Numbered from the stretch's first letter, positions 5,199 through 12,461 are shown. The stretch: 12,632 bases of DNA from Gammaproteobacteria bacterium (GCA_028817255.1 JAPPQA010000049.1:1-12632); one strand, 5' to 3'. Numbers and translations are program-made. Notes: generated from the letters alone by a model not told the origin.

Positions 5199-7142
5199 GT
5201 GCGGCTGCGAGTGAACAAACAATTCCTGTTGTCCGGCACCGGCCTGCTGCTCGCGGCGGGCCTGTTCCTGGCCGTCAACATTATCTCCAATCTTTGGTTC
5301 CCTTATTTCCGCCTGGACATGACCGAGAGCAAGCTGTTCACTTTGTCCGACGGCACCCGCAACATCCTGCGCAAATTGGAGGAGCCCATCACGCTGAACC
5401 TGTATGTCTCGCGCAAGCCGCTCGCGGAGTACCCGCTGCTGTCCAACTACGCCGTGCGCGTCCGCGACATGCTCAGGGAATACCGGGAACATGCCGACGG
5501 GATGCTGACGGTCAACGTCATTGACCCGGAGCCGTTCTCCGAGGCGGAAGACCAGGCGGTCGCGGAGGGGGTGCGCAACGTGCCGGTGGGCGGCGGCAAA
5601 AACCAAGCCTACCTGGGGCTGGTCGGCGTGAACTCCACGGACGACCGCAGGGCGATCCCTTTCCTGGCGCCCGGCAAGGAGGCGTCCCTGGAGTACGAGG
5701 TTACCAAGCTCATATACAATCTGGCCCATCCCGAGAAGCGGGTGGTCGGCATCCTGAGCGGGCTGCCCATCTTCGGCGAGGGGCCGCGGCCGGAGCCCTG
5801 GTCCATCGTCAATACGATCCGGGAATTCTTCGAGCTGCGCGACCTGAGCGAGGCGCCCGCCGACATTGCCGAGGACATAGACGTGCTCATGCTGATCCAT
5901 CCCAGGGATCTGGAGGAGGACGTGCTGTATGCGATTGACCAGTACGCATTGCGCGGCGGCAAGCTGATGGTGTTCGTCGATCCCCTGTCCGACTTTGACC
6001 TCAACGCCCCGAGGGAAGACACCAGCGTCGCGCCGGAGGTGGCTTCTTCGTTGCCGCTGCTGTTCGACGCCTGGGGGATCGAGATGCTGGAAAACAAGGT
6101 GGCCGGCGACCGCAGTTTCGCCATGCGGGTGCAGCACCGGGACGCGCGCGGGCTGCGGGAAGTCTATTACCTGCCGTGGCTGCGCCTGGAGAAGAAGGGG
6201 GGGACGCTGGACTCCGAGGACTTCTCCACCAGGGATATCAAGCTGCTGCACCTCGGCGCGGCGGGCATCCTGCAGCGCAAGGAGAAGGCGGCGGATCAGC
6301 CGGTCGCGTCCATGGCGCCCATCGTCCAGACTTCACAGCAGTCCACGATCCTGGAGCGGGACCTGGTGATGTTTCAACGCGACCCCGGCGTCATCCTGGA
6401 CGCCTTCAAATCGGAGGACCGGCAGCTGGCGCTGGCCGCCCGGCTGGACGGCAACGTGTTGTCCGCCTTCCCGGAGCGCGGCGACCCCGATACCGGGGAC
6501 GAAGACGAGGACGCGGGCGAGGACGAGGAAGACGCCTACGACGATCCCTCCGGGCATGTGGCGGAAGGCGAGTTGAACGCCATCGTGGTGGCCGATACCG
6601 ACCTCCTGCAGAACCGCTTTTGGATCCGCATCCGCCGGATCTTCGACATCCAGATCCCGCAGACCATTGCCAACAACGGCGATTTCGTGGTCAATTCCCT
6701 GGAGAACCTTTCCGGCAGCACCGACTTGATCAGCCTGCGCAGCCGGGGCGAGTACGCCCGGCCCTTCACTCGCGTGGACGACATCCGCCGCGAGGCGGAG
6801 GAGCGTTTCCGCGACAAAGAGAAGCGCCTCAAGGAAAAACTGGAAAAGACCGAAGAACGCCTGCGCGAATTGCAGAAGGAGCAGAACGGGGGCGGCAAGA
6901 TTCTCACCCCCGAACAGTCGCGCGAGATCGCCAAGTTCAAGAAGGAGCGTTTGAAGACGCGCAAGGAGCTGCGTGCCGTACAGCACGATCTGCACAAGAA
7001 TATCGAATCTTTGGGCACCAAGCTGCGCTTTATCAACATCATCCTGGTGCCCCTGGTGGTGGCCTTGCTGGCGGTGCTGCTGAACTTTCTGCGTTTTCGC
7101 AGGGCCGCCAGGACCGCCAGGGCCGCTGCCGCCGAGGACTGA
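5199..7142 (+). CDS. GldG-like ABC transporter auxiliary membrane protein
   Basis: A 647-residue protein of the GldG / ABC_transp_aux family. It has an N-terminal TM helix (about 8-32) and the family block YFRLDMTESKLFTLS at 36-50. A large region outside the cytoplasm follows, including SLEYEVTKLIYNL at 163-175, VGILSGLP at 183-190 and KLMVFVDPLSD at 255-265. A charged coiled coil at about 528-605 and a second TM helix at about 611-630 end in a short basic cytoplasmic tail. The fold before residue 330 is thought to resemble sugar-binding or glutamine-amidotransferase-like Rossmann domains; I see no catalytic triad. Residues 429-449 are an almost pure Asp/Glu insertion. The GTG start has GGGGA eight bases upstream. 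It probably docks on the permease and works outside the cytoplasm. In Bacteroidetes GldG serves gliding and secretion, but here no gliding genes accompany it. Confidence 0.9.
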   Translation: MRLRVNKQFLLSGTGLLLAAGLFLAVNIISNLWFPYFRLDMTESKLFTLSDGTRNILRKLEEPITLNLYVSRKPLAEYPLLSNYAVRVRDMLREYREHADGMLTVNVIDPEPFSEAEDQAVAEGVRNVPVGGGKNQAYLGLVGVNSTDDRRAIPFLAPGKEASLEYEVTKLIYNLAHPEKRVVGILSGLPIFGEGPRPEPWSIVNTIREFFELRDLSEAPADIAEDIDVLMLIHPRDLEEDVLYAIDQYALRGGKLMVFVDPLSDFDLNAPREDTSVAPEVASSLPLLFDAWGIEMLENKVAGDRSFAMRVQHRDARGLREVYYLPWLRLEKKGGTLDSEDFSTRDIKLLHLGAAGILQRKEKAADQPVASMAPIVQTSQQSTILERDLVMFQRDPGVILDAFKSEDRQLALAARLDGNVLSAFPERGDPDTGDEDEDAGEDEEDAYDDPSGHVAEGELNAIVVADTDLLQNRFWIRIRRIFDIQIPQTIANNGDFVVNSLENLSGSTDLISLRSRGEYARPFTRVDDIRREAEERFRDKEKRLKEKLEKTEERLRELQKEQNGGGKILTPEQSREIAKFKKERLKTRKELRAVQHDLHKNIESLGTKLRFINIILVPLVVALLAVLLNFLRFRRAARTARAAAAED

Positions 7143-7160
7143 AGCGGAGGCCGGATCGTC

Positions 7161-8411
7161 ATGCGTACAGTTCTTTCCCTGCTGGTCCTTACGGTTATCG
7201 CGGCGGTCATCGCCGTGGTGGTCGTGCGCGAGCACGACACGGTGTATGTGGCCGAGAAGCAACTGCTGCTGCCGGACCTTAAGGACCGCGTCAACGATGC
7301 GGCGCGGGTCGCGATCAAAGGCTACGACGGCGAGGTAGTGCTGGAGCGGGTCAAAGACAAATGGGGCATTTCCGGACGCGGCCAGTATCCCGCCAATTTC
7401 GTGGCGATTAAGACCCTCCTGGTCGGGCTCGCGCAGGCGGAGCTGATCGAATACAAGACCGACAACCCCGACCTGTATTTCAAACTCGGGCTGGCCGGCA
7501 TCGCCGTGGAGGGATCGTCGTCGCGGGAGATCGAGGTGCAGGACGAGGCCGGAGACCCGCTGGCCTTTCTGATCGTCGGCGACCAGCAGCGGCTCGGCGG
7601 CGGGCGGGCGCTTCCCGCCTACTACGCGCGTCTTCCAGAAGAGCCCCGCAGCCTGCTGGTCCAGGGAGAATTGCGCGCCTCCGTCGAGGTGCGGGACTGG
7701 CTGGAGGAGATGATCCTGAACATCGCCTCGGATCGCATCCGGGAGATCAAGATCTGGAACACCTATGAAAATGTGCATATCTTCAGGGACAGCGAGGAAG
7801 AAACCGACTTTCAACTGGCCGAAATCCCGGAAGGGATGAAGCTGAAAGCGCAACTGACCTTGAACCGCATGGGCACGATCCTGGAAGAATTTCGCATAGA
7901 CGACGTGGTTGCCGGGGATGAATTCGAATTCTCCGAAGAAGGAACGGCGAAGACGGAGATTCGCACCTTCGACGGCCTGCTGATCCGCGGCCGGGCAGAG
8001 CAACGCGAGGAGAAGGCGCACGTCGCTTTCGAGTTCTCCGCTACGGAGCCGTTCTCTGCCGGCGGAGACGGGGGAGACGAGGAGGCCGGGGAGGCCGAGG
8101 GCGAAGGAGCAGCGGCGGCGAAGGCGTCGGAGGAGGCAAAAGACGAAGCGAGCGAGGCAGCCGCGAAAGCCGCCGACCCTTCCGCGCCCGCCGAGGTTTC
8201 CAGCGAAGTGTTGCGCGAGATCGAGGACTTGAACCGCAGGCTGGGCCCGTGGGTATTCGTGGCGCCCTATTTCAAATACGATATGCTGGCGCGCCGGATC
8301 GGCCCGTTGGTAGAAGATGCCGATGCGGGTACAGATACGGATGCGGATGCGGACACCGATGCGGACACCGGGGCCGGCGACGAGGCGCCGCCCGTTGCGC
8401 CTCCTTCTTGA
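7161..8411 (+). CDS. DUF4340 domain-containing membrane-anchored protein
   Basis: A 416-residue protein with one N-terminal TM helix (about 4-22) and a basic-poor N-terminus, so most of it should lie outside the cytoplasm. The body has the DUF4340 pattern: repeated beta-rich units with W68GISGRGQYPAN, then LLVGLAQAELIEYKTDNPDLYFKLGL at about 86-111, and YYARLPEEPRSLLVQGELRA at 154-173. DUF4340 genes commonly follow GldG-type genes, so it is likely a further external subunit of this ABC machine. Its biochemical role is unknown to me. Two low-complexity parts stand out: an Ala/Glu/Gly/Lys-rich insert at about 299-346 and a C-terminal Asp/Ala/Thr repeat at 386-407. GGAGG ten bases before the ATG supports the start, 18 bp after the GldG-like stop. 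It is the last gene of the operon. Confidence 0.87.
   Translation: MRTVLSLLVLTVIAAVIAVVVVREHDTVYVAEKQLLLPDLKDRVNDAARVAIKGYDGEVVLERVKDKWGISGRGQYPANFVAIKTLLVGLAQAELIEYKTDNPDLYFKLGLAGIAVEGSSSREIEVQDEAGDPLAFLIVGDQQRLGGGRALPAYYARLPEEPRSLLVQGELRASVEVRDWLEEMILNIASDRIREIKIWNTYENVHIFRDSEEETDFQLAEIPEGMKLKAQLTLNRMGTILEEFRIDDVVAGDEFEFSEEGTAKTEIRTFDGLLIRGRAEQREEKAHVAFEFSATEPFSAGGDGGDEEAGEAEGEGAAAAKASEEAKDEASEAAAKAADPSAPAEVSSEVLREIEDLNRRLGPWVFVAPYFKYDMLARRIGPLVEDADAGTDTDADADTDADTGAGDEAPPVAPPS
8316..8379 (+). repeat. degenerate hexamer repeat at the 3' end of the DUF4340 gene
   Basis: Successive in-frame hexamers are mainly GATGCG with variants GATGCC, GATACG and GACACC. The 12-mer GATGCGGACACC occurs twice in a row. 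They encode an Asp-Ala/Asp-Thr tail. The pattern suggests growth by strand slippage. Confidence 0.75.
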
Positions 8412-8425
8412 GCCGCGCCTGACTC

Positions 8426-8456
8426 GCGTAACTGGCGTAACTGGCGCGCGTAACTG
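8426..8456. repeat. three copies of GCGTAACTG after the DUF4340 gene
   Basis: Exact copies lie at 8426-8434, 8435-8443 and 8448-8456. The first two abut, and the third follows after GCGC. They begin 15 bp after the stop codon and run directly into a strong hairpin. Spaced direct repeats could bind protein or be slippage products. Confidence 0.7.
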
Positions 8457-8476
8457 GGGCCGGCGCCGGCGGCCCC
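8456..8476. terminator. strong GC hairpin at the end of the ABC operon
   Basis: GGGGCCG (8456-8462) pairs perfectly with CGGCCCC (8470-8476) around a seven-base loop. A second hairpin follows: CGCCTG (8497-8502) with CAGGCG (8509-8514). No T run follows either one, so they are not canonical intrinsic terminators. They may end or stabilise the operon mRNA. Confidence 0.4.
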
Positions 8477-8531
8477 GCGCCCCTCGTCTGGCCCTTCGCC
8501 TGCCAGGCCAGGCGTGAGCCCCGCCGGGTAA

Positions 8532-8577
8532 AGCGCCCCCAGTAGAGTGCCCCCAGCAGAGCGCCCCAGGTAGAGCG
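8532..8577. repeat. 14-bp tandem repeat upstream of glyQ
   Basis: Three 14-bp units at 8532-8545, 8546-8559 and 8560-8573, plus AGCG of a fourth, end 6 bp before the glyQ ATG. The unit is AGYGCCCC(C/A)(A/G)GNAG. The array takes the place where a ribosome binding site should be. It shares the core GYGCCCCAG with the coding 15-bp array in glyS. Confidence 0.8.
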
Positions 8578-8583
8578 TCTATT

Positions 8584-9507
8584 ATGCCTGCAACCGGAAC
8601 GCCCCTCGGTTTCCAGGAACTGATCTTCCGCCTCCAGGACTTCTGGGCCCGGCAGGGGTGCATTATCGAGCAGCCCTGCGACCTGGAGATGGGCGCGGGC
8701 ACCTTCCACCCCGCCACCTTTCTGCGCGCCCTCGGCCCGGAGCCGTGGCATGCCGCCTACGTGCAGCCGGTCCGGCGCCCGGCCGACGGACGCTACGGCG
8801 ACAACCCCAACCGCTTGCAGCACTATTACCAGTTTCAGGTGCTGCTCAAGCCTTCTCCCGAGCGCTTCCAGGAAATCTACCTGGACTCCCTGCGCGCCCT
8901 GGGCATTGACCCGTTGCGGCACGATATCCGCTTCGTCGAAGACAACTGGGAGTCGCCCACGCTGGGCGCCTGGGGTCTGGGCTGGGAAGTCTGGCTGGAC
9001 GCCATGGAGATCACCCAAGTCACGTATTTTCAGCAGGTCGGGGGCTTGAAATGTCTCCCGGTATCCGGCGAGATTACCTACGGTCTGGAACGGATCGCCA
9101 TGCACCTGCAAGACAAGGACAGCGTTTACGACCTGGTCTGGGCGGCCCGCGCCGGCGCTGGCGCCGTTCGTTACGGAGAGTTGCACCGCCAGGCGGAGGC
9201 CGAAATGTCGGCCTGCAACTTCGAGCATGCGCGCAGCGAGCGGCTGCGCCGCTGGTTCCAGGACTGTCGCGACGAATGCGAGCGCCTCGCGGCGGCCGGG
9301 CTGGCGTTGCCGGCCTACCATGCGGTGGTGCGCGCCTCGCACCTGTTCAACCTCCTGGATGCCTGCCGCGCCCTGTCCGTGACCGAGCGGCAGCGCTTTA
9401 TTCTGGAGATCAGGCAATTGGCGCATACCGTCGCCAAGACGCACCTGCGTTCGCGGGAGGCCCTGGGCTTCCCCCTGCTCGGCAAAGAAGGCGGCGCGGC
9501 TGCCTGA
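8584..9507 (+). CDS. glyQ: glycine--tRNA ligase alpha subunit
   Basis: Catalytic subunit of the bacterial alpha2beta2 glycyl-tRNA synthetase, a cytosolic class II enzyme that charges tRNA-Gly. The 307-residue protein matches the E. coli subunit (303) almost throughout. It has LQDFWARQGC near 18-27, then MGAGTFHPATFLRALGPEPW, VRRPADGRYGDNPNRLQHYYQFQV, HDIRFVEDNWESPTLGAWGLGWEVW with the class II motif 2 region, and VSGEITYGLERIAM as the motif 3 region. The C-terminus ends SREALGFPLLGK. The ATG at 8584 gives the normal N-terminus. The upstream sequence has no good Shine-Dalgarno at normal distance, only AGG 13 nt away inside the 14-bp repeat array. It stands 40 bp before glyS and is surely co-expressed with it. 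Confidence 0.97.
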   Translation: MPATGTPLGFQELIFRLQDFWARQGCIIEQPCDLEMGAGTFHPATFLRALGPEPWHAAYVQPVRRPADGRYGDNPNRLQHYYQFQVLLKPSPERFQEIYLDSLRALGIDPLRHDIRFVEDNWESPTLGAWGLGWEVWLDAMEITQVTYFQQVGGLKCLPVSGEITYGLERIAMHLQDKDSVYDLVWAARAGAGAVRYGELHRQAEAEMSACNFEHARSERLRRWFQDCRDECERLAAAGLALPAYHAVVRASHLFNLLDACRALSVTERQRFILEIRQLAHTVAKTHLRSREALGFPLLGKEGGAAA

Positions 9508-9547
9508 AAGGCCGCCGCCGACCCGCCGCCCGTTCCGTCCCCCCCCC

Positions 9548-11728
9548 ATGTCTGGCTTCAAGACCCCCGGCCCCAAGACCGCGGACCTGCTGCTGGAGAT
9601 CGGCACGGAGGAATTGCCTCCCGCCTCCCTGCGGCAACTGGCCGGCGGGCTCGCCGCGGAGACGGAGGCCGGGCTGCGGCAATGGGACCTGTCCTACGGC
9701 GACTGCCGCTGGTACGCCACCCCGCGCCGCCTGGCCGTCCTGGTCGCCGGCGTGGCCTGCGAACGCCCCGGCACGGAGACGCTGCGCCGCGGCCCCTCCC
9801 TCGCCGCCGCCTACGACAAAAAGCGGCGCTTTACCGCCGCCGCCAGCGGCTTCGCCAGGGCCTGCGGCGTCGCTCCCGAGGCGCTGGAGATTGACCAACG
9901 GGCCCAACGCCTGGTGTTCCGTTCCCGGGAGGCGGCGCAACCCGCCGCGGAGCTGCTCCCGGCCCTGGTCCGGGAGGCGCTGGCGCGGCTGCCGCTGGCG
10001 CGGCCCATGCGCTGGGGGGCGGGGCAGGCCGAATTCGCGCGCCCCGTGCGCTGGGTGACGCTGTTGTTCGGCGAGACCGCGCTCGCAGCCGAGGTATTCG
10101 GCCTGCGCGCGGGCCGTTGCAGCTACGGCCACCGCTTCCATCATCCCGGCGCCATCGAGCTGCCCCGCGCCTCGGACTATGCGCGCCTGTTGGCCGAGCC
10201 CGGCCGCGTATGCGCGGACTACCGGGCCCGCCGGGAACGGATCCGGGAACTGCTGGCCGCCGCCGTCGCGGAGCTGGGGGGGCGGGCCGACATGCTGTCC
10301 GAAGCGCTGCTGGAAGAAGTGACCTCCCTGGTGGAGTGGCCGACGGTGCTCGCCGGCCGTTTCCCCGAGCGCTACCTCGAGCTCCCGGAAGAACTGCTGG
10401 TCAGCGTCATGCAGGAACAGCAACGCTTCTTCCCCGTCTTCCGGCCGCGGGGCGGGCTGATGCCCGCGTTCCTGTCCGTGCTCAACATCGCCCCCGCGGA
10501 TACCGCGCCCATCCGCCGCGGCAACGAGAAGGTCATCGTGCCCCGGTTCCGCGACGCCGAGTTCTTCTGGCGGCGCGACCGGGCGCGGCCGCTGTCGGAT
10601 TACCGCGAGCGTTTGCGGGGGCTCGTCTTTCACGAAAAACTGGGCGCCATGAGCGACAAAAGCGCGCGGCTGGCCGACCTGGCCGGCTGGATGGCGGAGA
10701 CGCTGGGCGCGCCCGCGGCGCCGGCGCGCCGTGCCGGCGAACTGTGCAAATGCGATCTGCTGAGCGAGTTGGTGGGAGAATTCCCGAAATTGCAGGGGAT
10801 CGCGGGCGGGTATTACGCCCGCCGCGGCGGCGAACCGCCGGAGGTGGCGCAGGCCATCGGCGAGCAATACCGCCCCGGCTTCGCGGGCGACGCCATCCCG
10901 GCGACGCCGCTGGGCCGGATTCTCGCCCTGGCCGACCGGCTGGACTCCATCGCGGGCATCTTCGGCATCGGCCAGGCGCCCACCGGCGAGAAAGACCCCT
11001 ACGCCTTGCGCCGCGCCGCCCTGGGAGCCATGCGCATCCTGATCGAGGGAGAGCTGGCCCTGGGATTGCGGCCTGCGATTCGGCGGGCGCTGGCGGCCTA
11101 CGGGACGGCCCTGGCCGCGGCCGGCGACCGCGAGGACGCGGTCTTCGCCTTCATGATGGAGCGGCTGCGCGCCTGGTACCAGGAAGCGGGCGTCAAGCCG
11201 CAGGTCTTCGAGGCCGTGCGCGCGGCCGGCGAGTTCGCGCCCCTGGACTTTCACCGCCGCATCCTGGCCGTGCGCGCCTTCCGGGAGCTGCCCGAGGCGG
11301 CCCGCCTGGCCGCCGCGCACAAGCGCATCCACAACATCCTGCGCAAATCCGCCGCCGCCCGGGATGCGCCCCAGGAAGACGTGCCCCAGGAAGACGTGCC
11401 CCAGGGAGATGCGCCCCAGGAAGACGCGCCCCAGAAAGACGCGCTCAAGGGGGACATGCCGCTACGCCAGGAGCTGTTGCAACAGGAGGCCGAGCGCGAC
11501 CTCGCCCGCGACTACCGGGGATTGCAACAACAGTTGCGCCCCGTGCTGCAAGCGGGCGACTACGAACAGGCCCTGCGCCGGCTGGCCGGCCTGCAAGACG
11601 CCGTGGACCGCTTCTTCGACCAAGTTACCGTCATGGACGAAAACCCAGAGTTGCAGCGCAACCGGCTGGCGCTGCTCCAGGGGCTGCACCGCCTGTTCAA
11701 TGGAGTCGCCGACCTCTCCCGGCTGTAA
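9548..11728 (+). CDS. glyS: glycine--tRNA ligase beta subunit
   Basis: tRNA-binding subunit of the two-subunit glycyl-tRNA synthetase. The 726-residue product is longer than E. coli GlyS (689). It opens with DLLLEIGTEELPP near residue 13. It carries FHEKLGAMSDKSARL around His362, the HD-like core with KCDLLSELVGEFPKLQG, GFAGDAIPATPLGRILALADRLD from 444, GIGQAPTGEKDPYALRR (Lys482 to Arg489), and the C-terminal tRNA-binding part with YEQALRRLAGLQDAVDRFFDQVTVM. The extra length is mostly a repeat of six pentapeptides at 606-635, inserted after HNILRKSAAAR in a loop where E. coli has an ordinary linker. No Shine-Dalgarno precedes the ATG; instead nine C residues (9539-9547) abut it, and no other start fits the family N-terminus. 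Confidence 0.96.
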   Translation: MSGFKTPGPKTADLLLEIGTEELPPASLRQLAGGLAAETEAGLRQWDLSYGDCRWYATPRRLAVLVAGVACERPGTETLRRGPSLAAAYDKKRRFTAAASGFARACGVAPEALEIDQRAQRLVFRSREAAQPAAELLPALVREALARLPLARPMRWGAGQAEFARPVRWVTLLFGETALAAEVFGLRAGRCSYGHRFHHPGAIELPRASDYARLLAEPGRVCADYRARRERIRELLAAAVAELGGRADMLSEALLEEVTSLVEWPTVLAGRFPERYLELPEELLVSVMQEQQRFFPVFRPRGGLMPAFLSVLNIAPADTAPIRRGNEKVIVPRFRDAEFFWRRDRARPLSDYRERLRGLVFHEKLGAMSDKSARLADLAGWMAETLGAPAAPARRAGELCKCDLLSELVGEFPKLQGIAGGYYARRGGEPPEVAQAIGEQYRPGFAGDAIPATPLGRILALADRLDSIAGIFGIGQAPTGEKDPYALRRAALGAMRILIEGELALGLRPAIRRALAAYGTALAAAGDREDAVFAFMMERLRAWYQEAGVKPQVFEAVRAAGEFAPLDFHRRILAVRAFRELPEAARLAAAHKRIHNILRKSAAARDAPQEDVPQEDVPQGDAPQEDAPQKDALKGDMPLRQELLQQEAERDLARDYRGLQQQLRPVLQAGDYEQALRRLAGLQDAVDRFFDQVTVMDENPELQRNRLALLQGLHRLFNGVADLSRL
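11363..11452 (+). repeat. 15-bp tandem repeat inside glyS
   Basis: Six in-frame 15-bp units begin at 11363, 11378, 11393, 11408, 11423 and 11438. The consensus is GAYGYGCCCCAGGAA, and the last unit is degenerate. They encode DAPQE, DVPQE, DVPQG, DAPQE, DAPQK and DALKG. The period is a multiple of three, so copy-number change would keep the frame. Confidence 0.9.
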
Positions 11729-12461
11729 GCCGGCGCCGCCCTCTTCCGCGGGCGCCCGCCTGCGGGCCGTCGCCTACTACGCCGGGCAGGCGCTGGCCAC
11801 CCTGCTGTTCGCCCCCTGCTGCGTGCTGCTCTACCCCTTCCCGCACCGCTGGCGCTACCGCTTCACGCGGCAATGGACCCGCTTCGCCCTGTGGTGGCTC
11901 AAGTGCGTCTGCAAGCTGGATTTTCAGGTGCAGGGCCGGGAACACGCCGCCGCGCCCGCGATCATCGCCTGCAAGCACCAGTCGGCCTGGGAGACCTTCG
12001 CCCTGCAGCTGGTATTCCCGCCAGTCGTCTTCGTGCTGAAGAGAGAATTGCTGCGCATCCCCCTGTTCGGCTGGGGCCTGGCCGGGCTGGACCCCATCGC
12101 CATTGACCGCGGTTCTCCCGGCGCGGCGTTGCGCGCCATCGTGCGCGAGGGGCAGGAGCGGCTCGCCAGGGGCCTGTCGGTGGTCATTTTTCCCGAGGGT
12201 ACGCGGGTCGCGCCGGGGCAGCGGGGGCGCTACGGCCCCACCGTCGGGTTGCTGGCGCGCAAGACCGGCTGCCCGGTGATCCCCGTAGCGCACAATGCCG
12301 GCTGGTACTGGCCCCGCAACGGCTTCCTCAAGCGCCCCGGCGTCATACGCATGGTCGTAGGGCCGCCGATCGAGGCCGGGGATCGCAGTGCCCGCGAGAT
12401 CGCCTCCCTGGCGGAGGAGTGGATCGAGAGCGCCGCCGCCCGCCTTCCCCGCCCGGATTAG
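11700..12461 (+). CDS. plsC: 1-acyl-sn-glycerol-3-phosphate acyltransferase
   Basis: Membrane-associated acyltransferase that adds the second acyl chain to lysophosphatidate to make phosphatidate. The 253-residue product has a hydrophobic N-terminal part (about 24-46) and the PlsC blocks. These are KHQSAWET at 92-99, where the HX4D motif is HX4E with His93 and Glu98 as often seen in proteobacterial members; KRELLRIPLFGWGL around 114-127; FPEGTR at 164-169; and CPVIPVAHN around 191-199. Start at ATG 11700 lies inside the last codons of glyS, a 29-nt overlap in another frame. I see no later in-frame ATG that keeps the hydrophobic N-terminus, so the overlap is probably real and couples translation. 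A gene for heptose bisphosphate phosphatase (gmhB) that often lies between glyS and plsC in pseudomonads is absent here. A related acyltransferase with another lysolipid substrate cannot be excluded. Confidence 0.92.
   Translation: MESPTSPGCKPAPPSSAGARLRAVAYYAGQALATLLFAPCCVLLYPFPHRWRYRFTRQWTRFALWWLKCVCKLDFQVQGREHAAAPAIIACKHQSAWETFALQLVFPPVVFVLKRELLRIPLFGWGLAGLDPIAIDRGSPGAALRAIVREGQERLARGLSVVIFPEGTRVAPGQRGRYGPTVGLLARKTGCPVIPVAHNAGWYWPRNGFLKRPGVIRMVVGPPIEAGDRSAREIASLAEEWIESAAARLPRPD

Noticed and set aside
4416..6251. Long open frame on the minus strand (611 codons) opposite the permease and GldG-like genes
   Set aside because: It is antisense to well-recognised genes, has no family resemblance, and is rich in His, Gln, Arg and Gly as expected from reading GC-rich genes backward.
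8426..8577. CRISPR-like array
   Set aside because: The repeats are 9 and 14 bp, abut directly with no unique spacers, and no cas genes are present. These are simple tandem repeats.
8412..8583. Glycine riboswitch or T-box control of glyQS
   Set aside because: No T-box specifier or anti-terminator sequence and no glycine aptamer core is visible. The region is filled with simple repeats and GC hairpins.
6333..8717. 794-codon open frame on the minus strand opposite the GldG-like gene, the DUF4340 gene and the start of glyQ
   Set aside because: It crosses several real genes and the repeat-rich spacer, and its protein is low complexity. It is a shadow of codon bias.
9410..12039. Long open frames opposite (9410-11332, minus) and out of frame with (10117-12039, plus) glyS
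   Set aside because: Both overlap the unmistakable glyS, and their products are Arg/Gly/Pro/Ala-rich with no motifs.
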